A stretch of 64,000 nt of DNA from Ophiura sarsii (taxonomy: Eukaryota > Echinodermata > Ophiuroidea > Amphilepidida > Ophiuridae), in contig CM069447.1 of NCBI GenBank assembly GCA_035610835.1, positions 35,810,470-35,874,469 of the forward strand, in the 5' to 3' direction. Position 1 is the first letter of the stretch. Each line of letters opens with the position of its first letter. Positions 10,237 to 21,759 of this stretch are shown here, piece after piece. The translations under genes were made by a program, and so were the position numbers. The notes beneath the pieces are model-generated. The model was not told the origin of the DNA, did not search any database, and worked only from the letters and a program-made list of their open reading frames with translations.

Positions 10237-10388
10237 ATAGCACTGTTTAATATATGAACCTAGCAACCGACCGGTTGTTTTAAAACAATACGCAACTTGT
10301 TTAAAATGTTGCACAACCCTGTAAATGTTTACACAATTGTGTACATTTTAAACAATAGTTACTAGGTTCATATATTAAACAGCGCTAT
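10237..10388. mobile_element. Short fold-back MITE with ~28-bp arms
   Basis: TTTAATATATGAACCTAG at the left is matched by CTAGGTTCATATATTAAA at the right. The interior holds several GTTTAAA and TTTACACAATTG words. Confidence 0.7.
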
Positions 10389-10662
10389 GTTGAATGATGG
10401 CGCTAAATAGAATTCGGTTGAAGCAATTTATGTGGTAATAAGTGGTACTGATAATTTCGATGTGATCTACATGGAAACACAGACGGTAAATTACCGTCTA
10501 TGATGGAAATGACCAAATCGGGAGATTTTACAAGATAGACGGAGAATTATGGTAACGGTTTATATGCCTAAGTATTACGTATAGGTGCAAAAAACCCCAC
10601 ATATTTCCAGAAAAATTAAGGGCAAACTCCAACACGTATCTCTTAGCTCAGTATCCCCTTAA

Positions 10663-11063
10663 AGGGACATTTTAAAGTGGTGTTGAAAATTTTAAATGTT
10701 TAAAAATTTACTTCAGAATTCAAGATGAACATTAACAATTGCCATTATTGTTGTTTCTACTAACAAAAACACAGCAAAACTTGATTAAAACAATATCATC
10801 GATATTTATTGAAAAACGCCCTCTATGCAAATATGGTTCGCGTTATGTATCACGCGTACTGCAGGGGAATACTGTCGGACGTTAAATGCTCGTCGCGGCT
10901 ATACGGGCATTTTTGAATCGACGTTTTCTTGTACAAAGAGTGCTGATTTTTCTTAAGCATTATAGGTGTAAGTTCATACATGTAATACAATTATAAAAAT
11001 ATACTAATCCCAGTTTTTATCTTAATTGAGGGCGCAGTCTCCAACACATCTCTTAGTGCCCCT
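10663..11063. mobile_element. Possible TTAA-flanked MITE
   Basis: TTAA precedes AGGGACAT at 10659-10662 and follows GTGCCCCT at 11064-11067. The right-end phrase CACATCTCTTAGTGCCCC is echoed just left of the element at 10640 and near 59810, so this is a repeat family. Terminal similarity is weak, so the piggyBac-type reading is tentative. Confidence 0.35.
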
Positions 11064-11097
11064 TTAAGGTAAATTGAGAAACACTAATTGGATTCAA

Positions 11098-11352
11098 CAA
11101 AATTCGCAAGGTCACAAAATTTCGCACGGTCACAAAATTTCGCAGTCCAAAAAGCACCACAGTAAACAAATAATGGCCAATCTCCAGAGTTTTAATCAGA
11201 TTTTCCAAAAAAAATGTCATTTATTTTTAAAAACCAGGCGAAAATGGTCATTTTTGAATGGTTAAAACGCATATAAGCCCTATATCCGAAGAGTGGGGCG
11301 GGGGCACAAACAATTCTGTCACCCCCCCCCCCCCCCCCGACCTACGCCACTG
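11098..11352 (-). mobile_element. hAT-type MITE fragment (CAGTGGCGTAG family)
   Basis: It contains repeats of AAAATTTCGCACGGTCACA, a GC-homopolymer stretch, and the terminal CTACGCCACTG at 11342-11352. It is the same family as the complete copy at 18000-18441. The opposite end is missing. Confidence 0.6.
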
Positions 11353-11445
11353 CCCATGTCATTTTTAAGCCAAGATTCGTCAAGCTGGTTTTCTGCATTT
11401 TGGCGAGGTAAATGGTAGAGGAAAAGGTAGCTCATTAACATAATT

Positions 11446-11553
11446 TCCGTTACCCCTATCGTGTTGGAGCATGCGATTTATGTAGTCGTGTAGTATTTGT
11501 TCTCCCCGATATGAATACCGCTGTTGGCAAATTAAAAACATGTGCTAAATACC
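11446..11553 (+). pseudogene. Diverged copy of the FRYPYRVGACD exon
   Basis: Translation gives FRYPYRVGACDLC, then VLPDMNTAVGKLKTCAK. It aligns in frame with the minus-strand exon at 16216-16114 and the sequence just beyond its donor. The first 34 bases of the match are identical. The donor position here is GCAAAT instead of GTAAAT. The frame upstream has stops, so this is probably a broken paralogue or duplicated fragment. The protein family was not recognised. Confidence 0.4.
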
Positions 11554-11999
11554 CTAATTAAGCAAAACAAAACTGCAATCCCTAAAATTAGTTATAGCGT
11601 ATGCCAATGTGCCATAACTTTCTATTCAAATGACAGTCATTTGTGAATCGATTGCTTTATCTGTGTCTATTGAGTGCGAAGACGCTAAATTGAAATGGAC
11701 TAAATGGGTTGCCCTTTTATAGCTTTGGAATCACGGGGATTAGCAGAACTGTTTTTTAGTGAAATCGATTTAATACCTGCAATCATTACAATGACACCTA
11801 ATTTGTCAACAGCACCGGTACCCGAAGGAAATTGAATAGGAGTGTTGCTGTTGCTGTCCATATATTATAGTTCTTTTGGAGAATAACAAAAATCTCTGAA
11901 GTTTTGTTGTTGCATGGGAGGCCTTAGTTTAAGGCTGATTAAGGTGTAGTGCAATTCGCGAATAAACAAACAAACAAACCATTACACTCGGATGTCTGC

Positions 12000-12172
12000 T
12001 ATCTACTGTAGATAGCACCCATATAGTATTGCATTCATCACTTAGATAAACCCAATAGCTTTCTTCAGTAGATAAACACACGGCGTTACATTTCTATCTT
12101 CAGTAGATAGTACCCATATAACATTACTATCTTCAGTAGGTCGGACCGTATGCTATATTGCTATCTTAAGTA
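12000..12172. repeat. CTATCT...AGATAG short tandem array, left part
   Basis: About four units of 45-50 bp with the imperfect palindrome CTATCTTCAGTAGATAG followed by CCCATATA. The array resumes at 14023 after the inserted element. Isolated copies of the word lie near 24220 and 35600. Confidence 0.65.
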
Positions 12173-12180
12173 GATAGTAT
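12173..12180. repeat. 8-bp target-site duplication, left
   Basis: GATAGTAT, repeated exactly at 14015-14022. Confidence 0.7.
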
Positions 12181-14014
12181 CAGGGCCCTTGGAAGTATAT
12201 TTTGTATGGGGCTGCTGTAAATGTATAAGTCTTCACCACTACGGCGTGGGGTCAAATGGCCCTCTTTGGGGCCCCTTTGCGGGGGTTCAGGGTAGAAGCC
12301 CCTGAAGCTGTTGGGTTTTAGCATGTTTGAATGGCCTAGAAAAGCTCTCATTGCTATGAATATTTACATTTATTTTTAATAAACTTTGACTTGGTTCAGA
12401 GACAGTATGAGTTCAGGGGGCGAAGCCTCGTGAAGCTGTTGGGTTTTAGAAAGTTTGAATGGCCTATAGGAAAGCTCTCCTTGCTATGAATATTTACATT
12501 TATTTTTAATAAACTTTGGCTTGGTTCATAAAATACGAGAGACACTAATGAAAGATGAAAAAACTACAACGCGCGAAGCGCGCAATAAAATCATTTTTTT
12601 AAAACTAAAATGGCCCAGAAAATGTTCCTGAAGCCATCTTGTTATGCTTGAATAATTAAATATTGAAAATAATTACGCGTGAAGCGCGCAAACATTACCA
12701 GTATTTTAACTAAAATGGTCATGAAAACGTTCCTGAAACCATCTTGTTATGCTTGAATAATTAACATTGAAACTAATACGTGCGAAGCGCGCACACATTT
12801 CCACTTTTTTACTAAAATGGTCAAGAAAACGTTCCTAAAGCCATCTTGTTATGCTTGAATAATGAAATATTGAACATAATTACGCGCGAAGCGCGCAAAA
12901 ATTGCCAGTGTTTTAACTAAAATGGTCATGAAAACGTTCCTGAAACCATCTGTTATGCTTGAATAATTAATATTGAAACTACTACGTGCGTAGCGCGCAA
13001 AAAATTCCACTTTTTAAAACGAAAATGTTCCAGTTTTTCTAACTAAAATGGTCCAGAAAAAGTTCCTGAAGCCATCATGTTATGCTTGAATAGTTAAATA
13101 TTGAACATAAATACGGTGCACTAAAATAGTCCAGAAAACGTTCCTGAAGCCATCTTGTTATGCTTGAATAATTAAACATTGAAACTGATACGCGCGAATC
13201 GCGCAAAAATGTCCAGTTTTTTTTAAAACTAAAATGGTCCAGATAACTTTCCTGAAGCCATCTTGTTATGCTTGAATAATTAAACATTGAAACTAATATG
13301 TTTGAAGCGTGCACAGAATCCACTTTTTTAATCTAAAATGGTTCCCAAAAATGTTCCTGAAGCCATCTTGTTATGCTTGAATAATTAACATTGAAACTAA
13401 TACGCGCGAAGCGCGCAAAAAAAATCAAGTTTTTTAACTAATATTGGACTGACACTGTATATTTTTTCAAACATCTTAAAATCTTAGTGATTTTTGCTCG
13501 CTTAAACATCACTGTTTGGTCCATAATATCAATATCATATAGCTCTTGAACTTATTATTGGATTGACACTGTATATGTTTTCAAAAATCTTAAAATCTTA
13601 GGGAAGCACCCATGTTAGGGAAAACATGGAGGTGAATTTTGGTATCTTAAACATCACTCTGTTTGGTCCAATATCAATATCATGATCAAACATTTTAATA
13701 AATTTGTGTTGTCTTTTTTTAGGAAAATTGTTTTCTTAGGGGAAATGATCCATATAGGAGCATGTACGAATTATACCCCCCCCCTTTCCCATACACACCG
13801 TCTTACTGTCAGACGTGAGAAATACTTGACTTTGGTCATATTAAATTGTTATGTGGTGTATGTAATACCAAAATCTTAAAATCTTACCCCTTAACTTATT
13901 ATTGGACTGACAATGTATATTTTTTCAAAAATCTTAAAATAAGGGGTGCTGCGCACCCCCTCAAAAAGACCATGGGGTGCTGCAGCACCCCAGCACCCCC
14001 TTCCCAGGGGCTCG
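12181..14014. mobile_element. Non-autonomous hAT-type element, 1.83 kb
   Basis: It has an exact 8-bp target duplication and related ends: CAGGGCCCTTGGAAG at the left and, reading inward from the right, CGAGCCCCTGGGAAG. Eight-bp duplications and CA-starting ends fit the hAT superfamily. There is no transposase. The interior is a ~128-bp duplication (12281-12530), the ~105-bp satellite (12600-13430), then three copies of a TATTGGACTGACACTGTATA block. The element splits a CTATCT...AGATAG array. Confidence 0.65.
12600..13430. repeat. ~105-bp satellite with GCGCGAAGCGCGC hairpins
   Basis: Eight units, marked by TGTTATGCTTGAATAATTAA near 12638, 12743, 12845, 12950, 13078, 13154, 13262 and 13368. 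Most units end with ACGCGCGAAGCGCGCAAA, a GCGC stem closing a GAA triloop. Minus-strand open frames here are shadows of the repeat. Confidence 0.8.
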
Positions 14015-14110
14015 GATAGTATACTAATATATTACATTGCTATCTTCAGATAACATATGCTATATTGCTATCTTCGGTAGATAGCATTCATGAATTATTA
14101 CATTGATATC
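14015..14110. repeat. Right target duplication and rest of the CTATCT array
   Basis: GATAGTAT (14015-14022) is followed by two more CTATCTTCAG/GTAGATAG units. Removing the inserted element restores a continuous array. Confidence 0.6.
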
Positions 14111-15650
14111 TTCACCTGAGCATATCCATAAACAGCATTCGTAGTGCGTGAATTTACACCTATTATTATAGTGTTATTGGTGTGCAACATAAACTTAATT
14201 AGGACCAGTCGGGAAAGGAAAGTAAACGACATATTTAAAGAAAATTAAAATAAATCATGTTTATTTACAAACATTCCTAATGTATGCCTTTTCAAAGATA
14301 TGGACCAACCTTTTCGACCCCTGGTTACCGTCCTTGCGTGGGCCTCGAACTGGAGCTGGAGTTATTCGTCTATCATGTGCACTATGTGTAGGAACAGATT
14401 GCCTTATGCACTGGTAAACAATAACCCCTTTCCATGATAGCCACCTAACTATACACCAACTACAATTTAAATAAAGTTTAATTTCTTGTTTTTATTCACC
14501 CATTTTTGTATCAAAGTGACAACGAAAGTGACCGACACAAAACACCTAAACAAATGACTAGAAATAAGTACAAATTTAACCCCTTTCATTTTGGAAGGTT
14601 TAATTGACCCTGAAAAGGGGCTTTATTTGTTTATTTGATTTAAATGAAGAGTGATCGATTGATAATTATACACACACAGTTTGTCTATCCTAGACCAATG
14701 TTGTTTTAAGTGCATGGTGCAGTGGCAATTGGAATCGACATTAGACATGTTTAAGGCATAGGCCTATAGATGGTGTGACCGGTGACGTAGTGCCCGGCGG
14801 TTTGCGTGCGCACCTACAGGGAACGGTGCTTTAATTCACACTTGATTGATCATTACTTACCATGCCTACGGTGTAATAGTGCAGCAGTTATGGTATGCAT
14901 CCCTAAGCACAATGAGACGACCAGGCACTAAATCTGGTTGCCCGGCGGTTTGCGTGCGCACCATAAGGGCATGTGCTTTTAAAATTGGCGCTCAGTGATG
15001 TGTGTTTTGCTTTCATATAGTATGATGTATGCAGTAGTCATGGACTAGTACCCCTAGCATGTCTTTAGACCAGGCGCTAATCAATATGTAAACACTACTG
15101 ATGTAAACAACGGTCACCTCATCTATTATGGCTTGTTGTAGGGGAAATCATTGGTTGTTAAGTAAGTGTCTTAAAGACAAGTTAAGGTCATCTAGAACTT
15201 GGCTTAAATTTCACAGCATTTAACGTGGTTTTTTATCAGGATCCTCAACTGATATAACAACCCGAAACCACAAACAAATTAAATGCCGCTAAAGAGATTG
15301 CTAAAACTGTGGGTGGCTTACGGGAATCAACGTATATACCAATACGATGTCGTATCTCTTATGAAAGCATAAATTAGCCAATTTCAAATTAAACAATCCC
15401 GAAGTTAACACTCAATATAGTGACTCGAGGTGTTCTAGGCCAATTAAGATTGAGTCTTCTGTGTTTAGGCGTACTGTTTCCCGCCCGCGTCCAAAAATGA
15501 TAATGTCAAATATTGAATTATTTTATTTTTATTTAGGATTTTAACATAATTACATACGGACCTCGATATTGGTTGCAATCACTTGTTTCAATATAAAGGA
15601 ATAAAATATAGACATCTCGTCCCTTTTCCAAACATGAAACTGTTAACTCA
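14110..15650. other. Intergenic sequence with a weak ~150-bp duplication
   Basis: The phrase CCCGGCGGTTTGCGTGCGCA occurs at about 14791 and 14940, marking a diverged ~150-bp tandem duplication. No exon or element ends were recognised in the rest. Confidence 0.4.
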
Positions 15651-15658
15651 TGATCATT

Positions 15659-15864
15659 TTAAATCGATATCCTTATTGCCAAGTAGCTAGCTTTGATTAT
15701 GCTTCTAAAATTATTCAATAAAATATCCTTGTCAGTTCCGAACTCTTCCGTAGCTATCTGACGATTCAGAGAATCTAGTCCCTCCGTGTCACACTTTAGT
15801 ACACAGAGCTGAATACAGCATGCTAAGACGAATGACGTCGGATTTACGAGCGATAGCTGCATAC
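15659..15864 (-). CDS. Terminal coding exon of an unknown gene
   Basis: On the minus strand a good acceptor (TATTCTTCTCAG) precedes GT ATG CAG, and the frame runs through MQLSLVNPTSFVLACC, IQLCVLKCDTEGLDSLNR and ENFR-like NNFRSIIKASYLAIR to a stop. The exon starts in phase 1. The G left by the upstream exon at 16114 plus GT gives Gly, so the two exons join in frame through a 249-bp intron (GTAAAT to CAG). The protein was not recognised. The ATG near the exon start could also be a true start, but the matching phase favours an internal exon. Confidence 0.4.
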
Positions 15865-16113
15865 CTGAGAAGAATACTAGTAAATATTCCTAAAAGAAAC
15901 TCGCGTTTGTTTCCTTAAAAATATTCAAGATCAATAGGATTCGAAGTGGACGTGGCAACTCCATTCAATAGCAGCACAAAGACACACATTAGTGAGTTCG
16001 CCGTAAATTCAATAGAGTAGTGTTGCTAAAATAGTATATACTGCATTAAATTTAGGTATTGTTTTTTTTTATTTTGGTTAATTAAAGCTAATTAGCACAC
16101 GATTTTAATTTAC

Positions 16114-16216
16114 CAACAGCGATATTCTTATCGAGGAGACAATACCCTACATTTCTATACCAATCGCATGCTCCAACACGATAGGGGTAACGGAATGTCT
16201 TACGGGAAGCACTTTT
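16114..16216 (-). CDS. Upstream exon of the same unknown gene
   Basis: Exon of 103 bp after the acceptor ACTCCAG, ending before the donor GTAAAT. It encodes KSASRKTFRYPYRVGACDWY then RNVGYCLLDKNIAV plus one base. It continues in phase into 15864-15659. A related peptide is encoded at 11446-11553, which supports coding history. The exon 5' boundary is uncertain because the frame stays open upstream to about 16345. That stretch overlaps a dispersed repeat. Function unknown; no membrane or enzyme motif is obvious. Confidence 0.4.
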
Positions 16217-16281
16217 CTGGAGTTTTACACTGTACCAGTTTTGACATTTAAAGTCTGTCGATATATTAAAATCATGCCACA

Positions 16282-16560
16282 GAAATACCACATATTGAAA
16301 TAGTTCAGATACATGTTTACTCAAAATGTCAAAGAACGACTCTGATCAAAGCTTTGAAAAGAGTTGATAAATCTATGCCCTAATCCGAGATATGATTCTT
16401 AATTGTTACTATTTACCCAGCGTGACTAAAGGATACAATGCTTATGAACACGGAACTTACCTCAATTGTCAACTGGCATCATTGAAATAAGTTCAGATTC
16501 TATAAATAATATACTAATGAGATTCTAAATTGTTACTATCTATCCAGCGTGACATACAAT
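16282..16560. repeat. Dispersed repeat, copy of the LINE target site
   Basis: TATTGAAATAGTTC...CAAAGAACGACTCTGATCAAAGCTTTGAAAAGAGTT matches the flanks of the LINE at 5330-5368 and 7804-7930 without the LINE. Similarity continues through TCCGAGATATGATT and CAGCGTGACT. It marks a pre-existing duplicated segment. Confidence 0.65.
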
Positions 16561-16897
16561 GCTTATGAACACGGAACTTTACATACGAAGTTTGTGTTTT
16601 GTCACCAATCACCAAATTCCCACTTTTAACCATAATATTGTGTAGTTCTGATTTGAGGATACACTGACCATGTAAACCTTCTACAGCTCAACTCCAATGA
16701 TCTATACTAACTAGTACACCTATCACATAAAGTCCCTGACCAGGTGCTTTGAGGTTGGCTAATTCAAAATATATAATCGGTACCAAAAATCTGAGATATA
16801 CATTAAATGAGCAAATTTCTTCTCCGCAGTTTCATACCTCATTCAACAAAATCGAATGGATACTTTTAAAGTTATGGCGATTTCAATGACCGCGCAT
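16560..16897. other. Intergenic, nothing recognised
   Basis: No element ends, exons or tandem repeats were recognised. Confidence 0.4.
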
Positions 16898-17004
16898 AAC
16901 AACAGCAAAGTTGCACTAGGTATTCATTGAATTGTGTGTGATTACTGTCATAACTGTCACATAAATCAATGATTTCCTCTACCTAGTGCAACTTTGCTGT
17001 TGTT
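16898..17004. repeat. Hairpin with 22-bp near-perfect arms
   Basis: CAACAGCAAAGTTGCACTAG is matched by its inverse at the right end (16980-17002), with a loop of about 58 bp. Probably a small fold-back element. A structured RNA is possible but unsupported. Confidence 0.6.
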
Positions 17005-17824
17005 GTTTTGGCCAGCAGGATTGGGGTAAACAGACTGATCTATTTCAGATCTAAATATTGTGCACGCAGTGCAAGCGAGAGATGTTAGCAGAGCTTCATC
17101 CAGAAAGATAGGGAATTAATAAATAAATAAAATAAAACACACACATCAAGTTTTCCACGGCCTAACTATATTTCCAACGGTATAATAAGGGGTTTCCCCT
17201 TTTTAAAATGGAATCACTACGTACCTGTCAACGTTTTGTACAAAACGCATTAGACTCAGCAATGGTATTGTTATATGATTAATTTAAAGCTGAAACGAAA
17301 GGTGAACTTTAATTTTTTTTTGTATAGTTTAACAATTCAAGTGGAACTTTTGCCGTTAATAAAAAATAAAATCTTTCCACATATCTTTTATATAATTAAC
17401 CCACTGTTTAATGTCAATTGCATCAGAATATTACGCCTTTAGCTCTTTAACATGTATGATAATTTGCTACGGCGAAGAAAAAGATATGAGACCCGGGAAA
17501 TGTTTTGGATGCATGCCAACGCATACGTATCGTGATTTATCCACTTTATTTAGATGTGGTTTTATATTCTTAGTTTCATGTTACGTTATTGCGCAAGTAG
17601 ACCTTTTTCGATGCGTCACTTCAACTACAACTTGTGTTTATCGTTATTTCCTGTATGGCATAAGAGAGCGACAGCGTAATGTGGTGTACAGTCGATTATC
17701 GGTTGGGATGGATTTGCTTGTACCTGTACATATGGATGAGTTGGCGCGGGGATCCAGGATGCAGGGAACCAGCAAAAAGAGAATGAACCATTGGACGAGA
17801 GCCTGCTTAATTCTCCACCACCCT

Positions 17825-17827
17825 TTA
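17825..17827. repeat. TTA target duplication of the Harbinger-type element
   Basis: TTA here and at 19054-19056. Confidence 0.6.
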
Positions 17828-17991
17828 GGGACCGTTCATTATTTCTGGTGGAGGGGGGGGGGGGGGGGGGGGGGGACAAATTCGAGACATGTATGTTAAA
17901 ATCACCTAACCCCCCCTACAGCTGAAACTTAAAATTACATGACCCCCCTGCTAACCAGTAGCTTTTTACACAAATCAACTTGTTTGTGCCC

Positions 17992-18294
17992 TATCTGAAC
18001 AGTGGCGTAGCTCAGGGGGGGCAGGGGGGGCAGTTGCCCCCCCCTGACAGAACGTTTTTGTGCCCCCGCCCCCCTTTGTGCCCCCGCCCCTCTCTTTGGA
18101 TATAGTGTTTATACGCGGGGTAACCATTTAAAAATGACCATTTTAGCTTGGTTTTTAAAAATAAATGACCATTTTTGTAAAAAAACTGCTTAAAACCCTG
18201 AGGATTGGCCAAAATTTGTTGAGTATAGTGTTTTTTTGACTGTGAAACTTTGTGTACGTGCGAAAATTTTTGACCGTGCGAAATTTTTGACTTC

Positions 18295-18338
<44 letters not shown>

Positions 18339-18449
18339 ACCCCACTTACGTGAAATTCACGAGGTGACTGACTTGGGAAAATTTTGGGGCAACCTTTTAG
18401 AAATCTTGCCCCCCCTGAAAAAAAATCTAGCTACGCCACTGTATCTGAA
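17992..18449. mobile_element. Complete hAT-type MITE with 8-bp target duplication
   Basis: The element is 18000-18441, with ends CAGTGGCGTAGCT and AGCTACGCCACTG, flanked by TATCTGAA at 17992-17999 and 18442-18449. It contains runs of C and G and the phrase GTGCGAAATTTTTGACTGTG. It is the best-preserved member of a family also seen at 11098, 26350, 29628, 36004 and 59440. Confidence 0.8.
18297..18338. repeat. Poly-C tract, ~40 bp
   Basis: A near-uninterrupted C run inside the hAT MITE. Its length is likely unstable and may be an assembly estimate. Confidence 0.8.
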
Positions 18450-19059
18450 CGGCCAATAATTTTATGATGCCCCTTCTTTTTATTGTGTGAAATGAGTAAT
18501 GGCGAGCGCAGCGAGTTGGAATTTTTTTCTTCATATTTATACATTTTGGGTGGTTTTGTGAGTCTTTATAACCCGAACAAGAACATCCTGAGCAGAAACG
18601 TATAATCCAGTGAAATTTCTACTTTTGTGAGCATTGGTGCAAAGCAGAGATGAGGTGAAAAGCATGCAATCAATCACATTTTTAAATCATGAAATTGGAT
18701 TTTGTAACATTATACACTCTGTGGCTCTAATGTCTCGACCGTTGATGATATCTATGTTTTTCCACCATATCGTCGATTTGCTGTCCAGAAGTCGTCTCAT
18801 AGTAAAAGTTTTTGAAGTCGATAGGTTTCAAGAAAATATGCGCGAAGCGCAGAAAAAAAATGGCATTTACACTCCAAAATAGCCTCTAAAATCACTCCAA
18901 TCACCACCATCTATATAGTTTAAACAAATTTACACAACCCCCCCTGTTCAAGAATAAAAAGTTACATAACCCCCCTATTTCAACATATGAAAGTTACATG
19001 ACCCCCCTATAGTTTACCCAACCCCCCCTCCACCATAAATAATGAACGGTCCCTTAGAA

Positions 19060-21560
19060 AAGAAATACTTTGGTGACAATTATTTTCAAATCCTTCCAGA
19101 AAGGAGGTCTTTGTGATATTGCTACATAATTGTAAACATACTTGATCCTAACTTTGTGCGAAAAAATAAAGTCGATCGCATTATCCGTTTGTCGGTGGTG
19201 ACCCCCTTTGCTGCACGACCCAATTTATAGTTTACTCTGCACGAGCACTGCACAGTGATTTTCAATTGAAATTGCACACATTGCATTTTCGTATTTGAAT
19301 ATCCAGCCAACAAAAATATGGAGAAAAAAAATCCATTTTGTATTCAAATTTAGAACATTATGAGCATTTCATAGCATGGGTAGGGTAAAATGATTATGTT
19401 AACTCACATGTAAACAAGAAAGGATACATTAAATTACAAATCTGCGTCTTTAATTAAATGGTAAAAACTAGCCACCGAGTCCCCTGGGATTTTGACATCC
19501 ACAGAAAGCCCATTAGGCCCTTCACAATTGATTCTGAGTTTCCTTTTAACTGCCCTCGTCCAACATTGAAAAATGTCAACATATTTAATGATCTCATTTA
19601 ATGATTTTGCATCTTTTCAATTTAAAATGACAGTTAACATGTTGGTTAATATAGCAAATCTTGTATTTTTTTCTGACTTGGATCACCAGGCTTGCCAGGT
19701 GAATACTCAAACAACTTGGTTGTAATTCATAATAGATAAAAGCAATCATGGATGTTTTGTGAGTAAAACCAGTACAACACCCGTGCCTGTCAAATGGGCA
19801 AAATATCTGTGATAACAGTTTCAATCACAAACATGAAAATGCAGAAAATAATACATAATAAATAATTCATAATTAAAAGTGACCTCATCCATTTTTTAAA
19901 ACCTGCAACAGGCTTAAAATCAATTGTGAAGGGCCTTATATTTATCATTACCCTTGCAAAATTATACATGTAGTCCCGATACATGTTTTCTATAAATGTT
20001 GCAAACTATTGAATTATTCTCAAAAGTGGTTATCCACCCAAATGTGTGTACTGTTTTATGGACACATTCTAGAATCTAGATAAACTTCTGTGATAATTAC
20101 AACTGGAATAATTGAACTTTAATTTTGGAATAAGGTTGATAAATTTTATTATGTGCCTTAGTAGGCCTATAGAAAACAGTATGAACAAATTGTGTCATAC
20201 TTTATTAATAATAGTTGCGTTTCATTGTTGTATAGACCTACCAATCGTAAACCTATACTTAATATTTTGTTTGATTGTTAAGGGCGTACAATACTAAATT
20301 ACTCCTCGCTTTGTGTAATGGTAGTAAGTTCTGAGTAAAAAAACAAAATCCGGTTTTATGATAAATTGGGTCCTTAGGGTATCAGTTTGGCGTGAGGTAG
20401 CATATTATAAATAAAATGAAAAATAATCTATTGTACTTTGCTCATTATTGCAAAATATTTAATTTCGTTTTACAGAAAATTTATCACGTGGATGAATACA
20501 TTTGCTCGGAGGCGGTCAGAAGGCGAGCGTTCGAGCAGAAAGTATAGGTGGCGCTGTTCAAATGATCATATCGTAACATCTAACTGGAAGAAGTAACACT
20601 TTTTTGAAGATTTTATTAAAATTCAAAAGCATTATCTTTGTCTTCAAGCCTTCCAGACATGGGTACTAACAATGGGTACTAAGGGCAGATAAATGGGGCT
20701 GATTTGTGCCTATTTTACGTGTAATCCAATGGGACACTATTTAGTGCTAAATAAACTGAGCCTCCTAATAATGTTTTAGTTTATTGAATTGCCCGGTGAA
20801 GAAGGAGTTAAAGTTCCCTGGAACCACAGTCCGCCATGTACAGTAAAGTGCATTATCGTTATCTCTACACGCAAGACTAGTTTCCATGGAGGCTGGACTA
20901 ATGGCTCTGTAGGCATGATATAGAGGACCATGGCTCCTTTCACACAGTGCTAAATTAGCAATTCATTCGATATCCAGGGCATATTGAATAGTCAACTTGA
21001 CCAGTGACAGATTTGATTGACTGAACCTTGGAAGGTTTCCTATTTTTCTGGTGTTAATTGTGTACAAATGATCACTTAGGCGACAAAAACACTATGTTGT
21101 ACGGGAAACCGTACCTCTCAGGTAGAGTCTGTCAGTAGAGCTTTTTTTCCTTAGAATTTCGGGCTTTTTTGATGATTTTTCAAATTTGTCGAAATTTTCA
21201 ACAACAAAAATTCCAAAAATGTCAACCATTTCAAAACATTTAAAAAGAAATCAAACATAATTTATTTTAATCAACAGGTTTTTTCGTCGCCTTATTGATA
21301 TTTTTAAAGGAATATCCAATCCCGTTATTGTATATATCTATTTGATAATTTTACCAAACACTACCACGATCAAATGCTGACTCGTTATCACGTCAATGAC
21401 ACTTTTTATGTAGGTGACTGCCAAAATTGTTAAACATACATCTTTATTAGGAATGAGAACATAACAATAGGCCTATGCGATCTCATTTCATTAGCTTTGT
21501 ATACTCACGGATCTAGGTAAATTTGGAACACTTCCAAAATAAAATATTGACACGTTTGTG
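19060..21560. other. Intergenic, no gene recognised
   Basis: AT-rich sequence with TAGGCCTA words. Short open frames have no splice signals or composition in their favour. The phrase around 19494-19530 (GGCCCTTCACAATTGATT) recurs inverted at 19917-19937, suggesting an unassigned fold-back of about 440 bp. Confidence 0.35.
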
Positions 21561-21759
21561 TAGGAGTGGCTAATTGTTCGTAATAAACATCTTCATTGAG
21601 TACGAAATCAGAACACTGTATGTACTCATTCAGTATTCAGTTCATATTCTGCTGAAACAACAGTTAACAAAGTATTTCTACTGTGTCAAGCTGCAGATAT
21701 ATCATAAAGCGGATCTGGCTAAAGATATTGTACCTGTGGATTTATATATAGGCCTAAAC

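Larger units (their letters stand above)
17828..19053. mobile_element. PIF/Harbinger-type non-autonomous element, interrupted by a hAT MITE
   Basis: Ends GGGACCGTTCATTATTT and AATAATGAACGGTCCC are inverted repeats flanked by TTA on both sides, which fits PIF/Harbinger (3-bp TWA target). The subterminal regions carry repeated CATGACCCCCC words. A hAT-type MITE at 18000-18441 sits inside; without it the element is about 776 bp. No transposase. The open frame entering it from 17411 is chance. Confidence 0.7.

Noticed and set aside
13075..13323. 82-codon minus-strand frame with repeated NYSSITRWLQE text
   Set aside because: It is a translation of the ~105-bp satellite, not a protein.
17411..17899. 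162-codon open frame on the plus strand
   Set aside because: It runs into the Harbinger-type element and its poly-G tract, ending in Gly repeats. No domain and no splice support.
18012..18296. 94-codon minus-strand frame rich in SHGQKFSHVHK
   Set aside because: It lies wholly in the hAT MITE, and a similar peptide arises from the copy at 11074, so it is repeat-derived.
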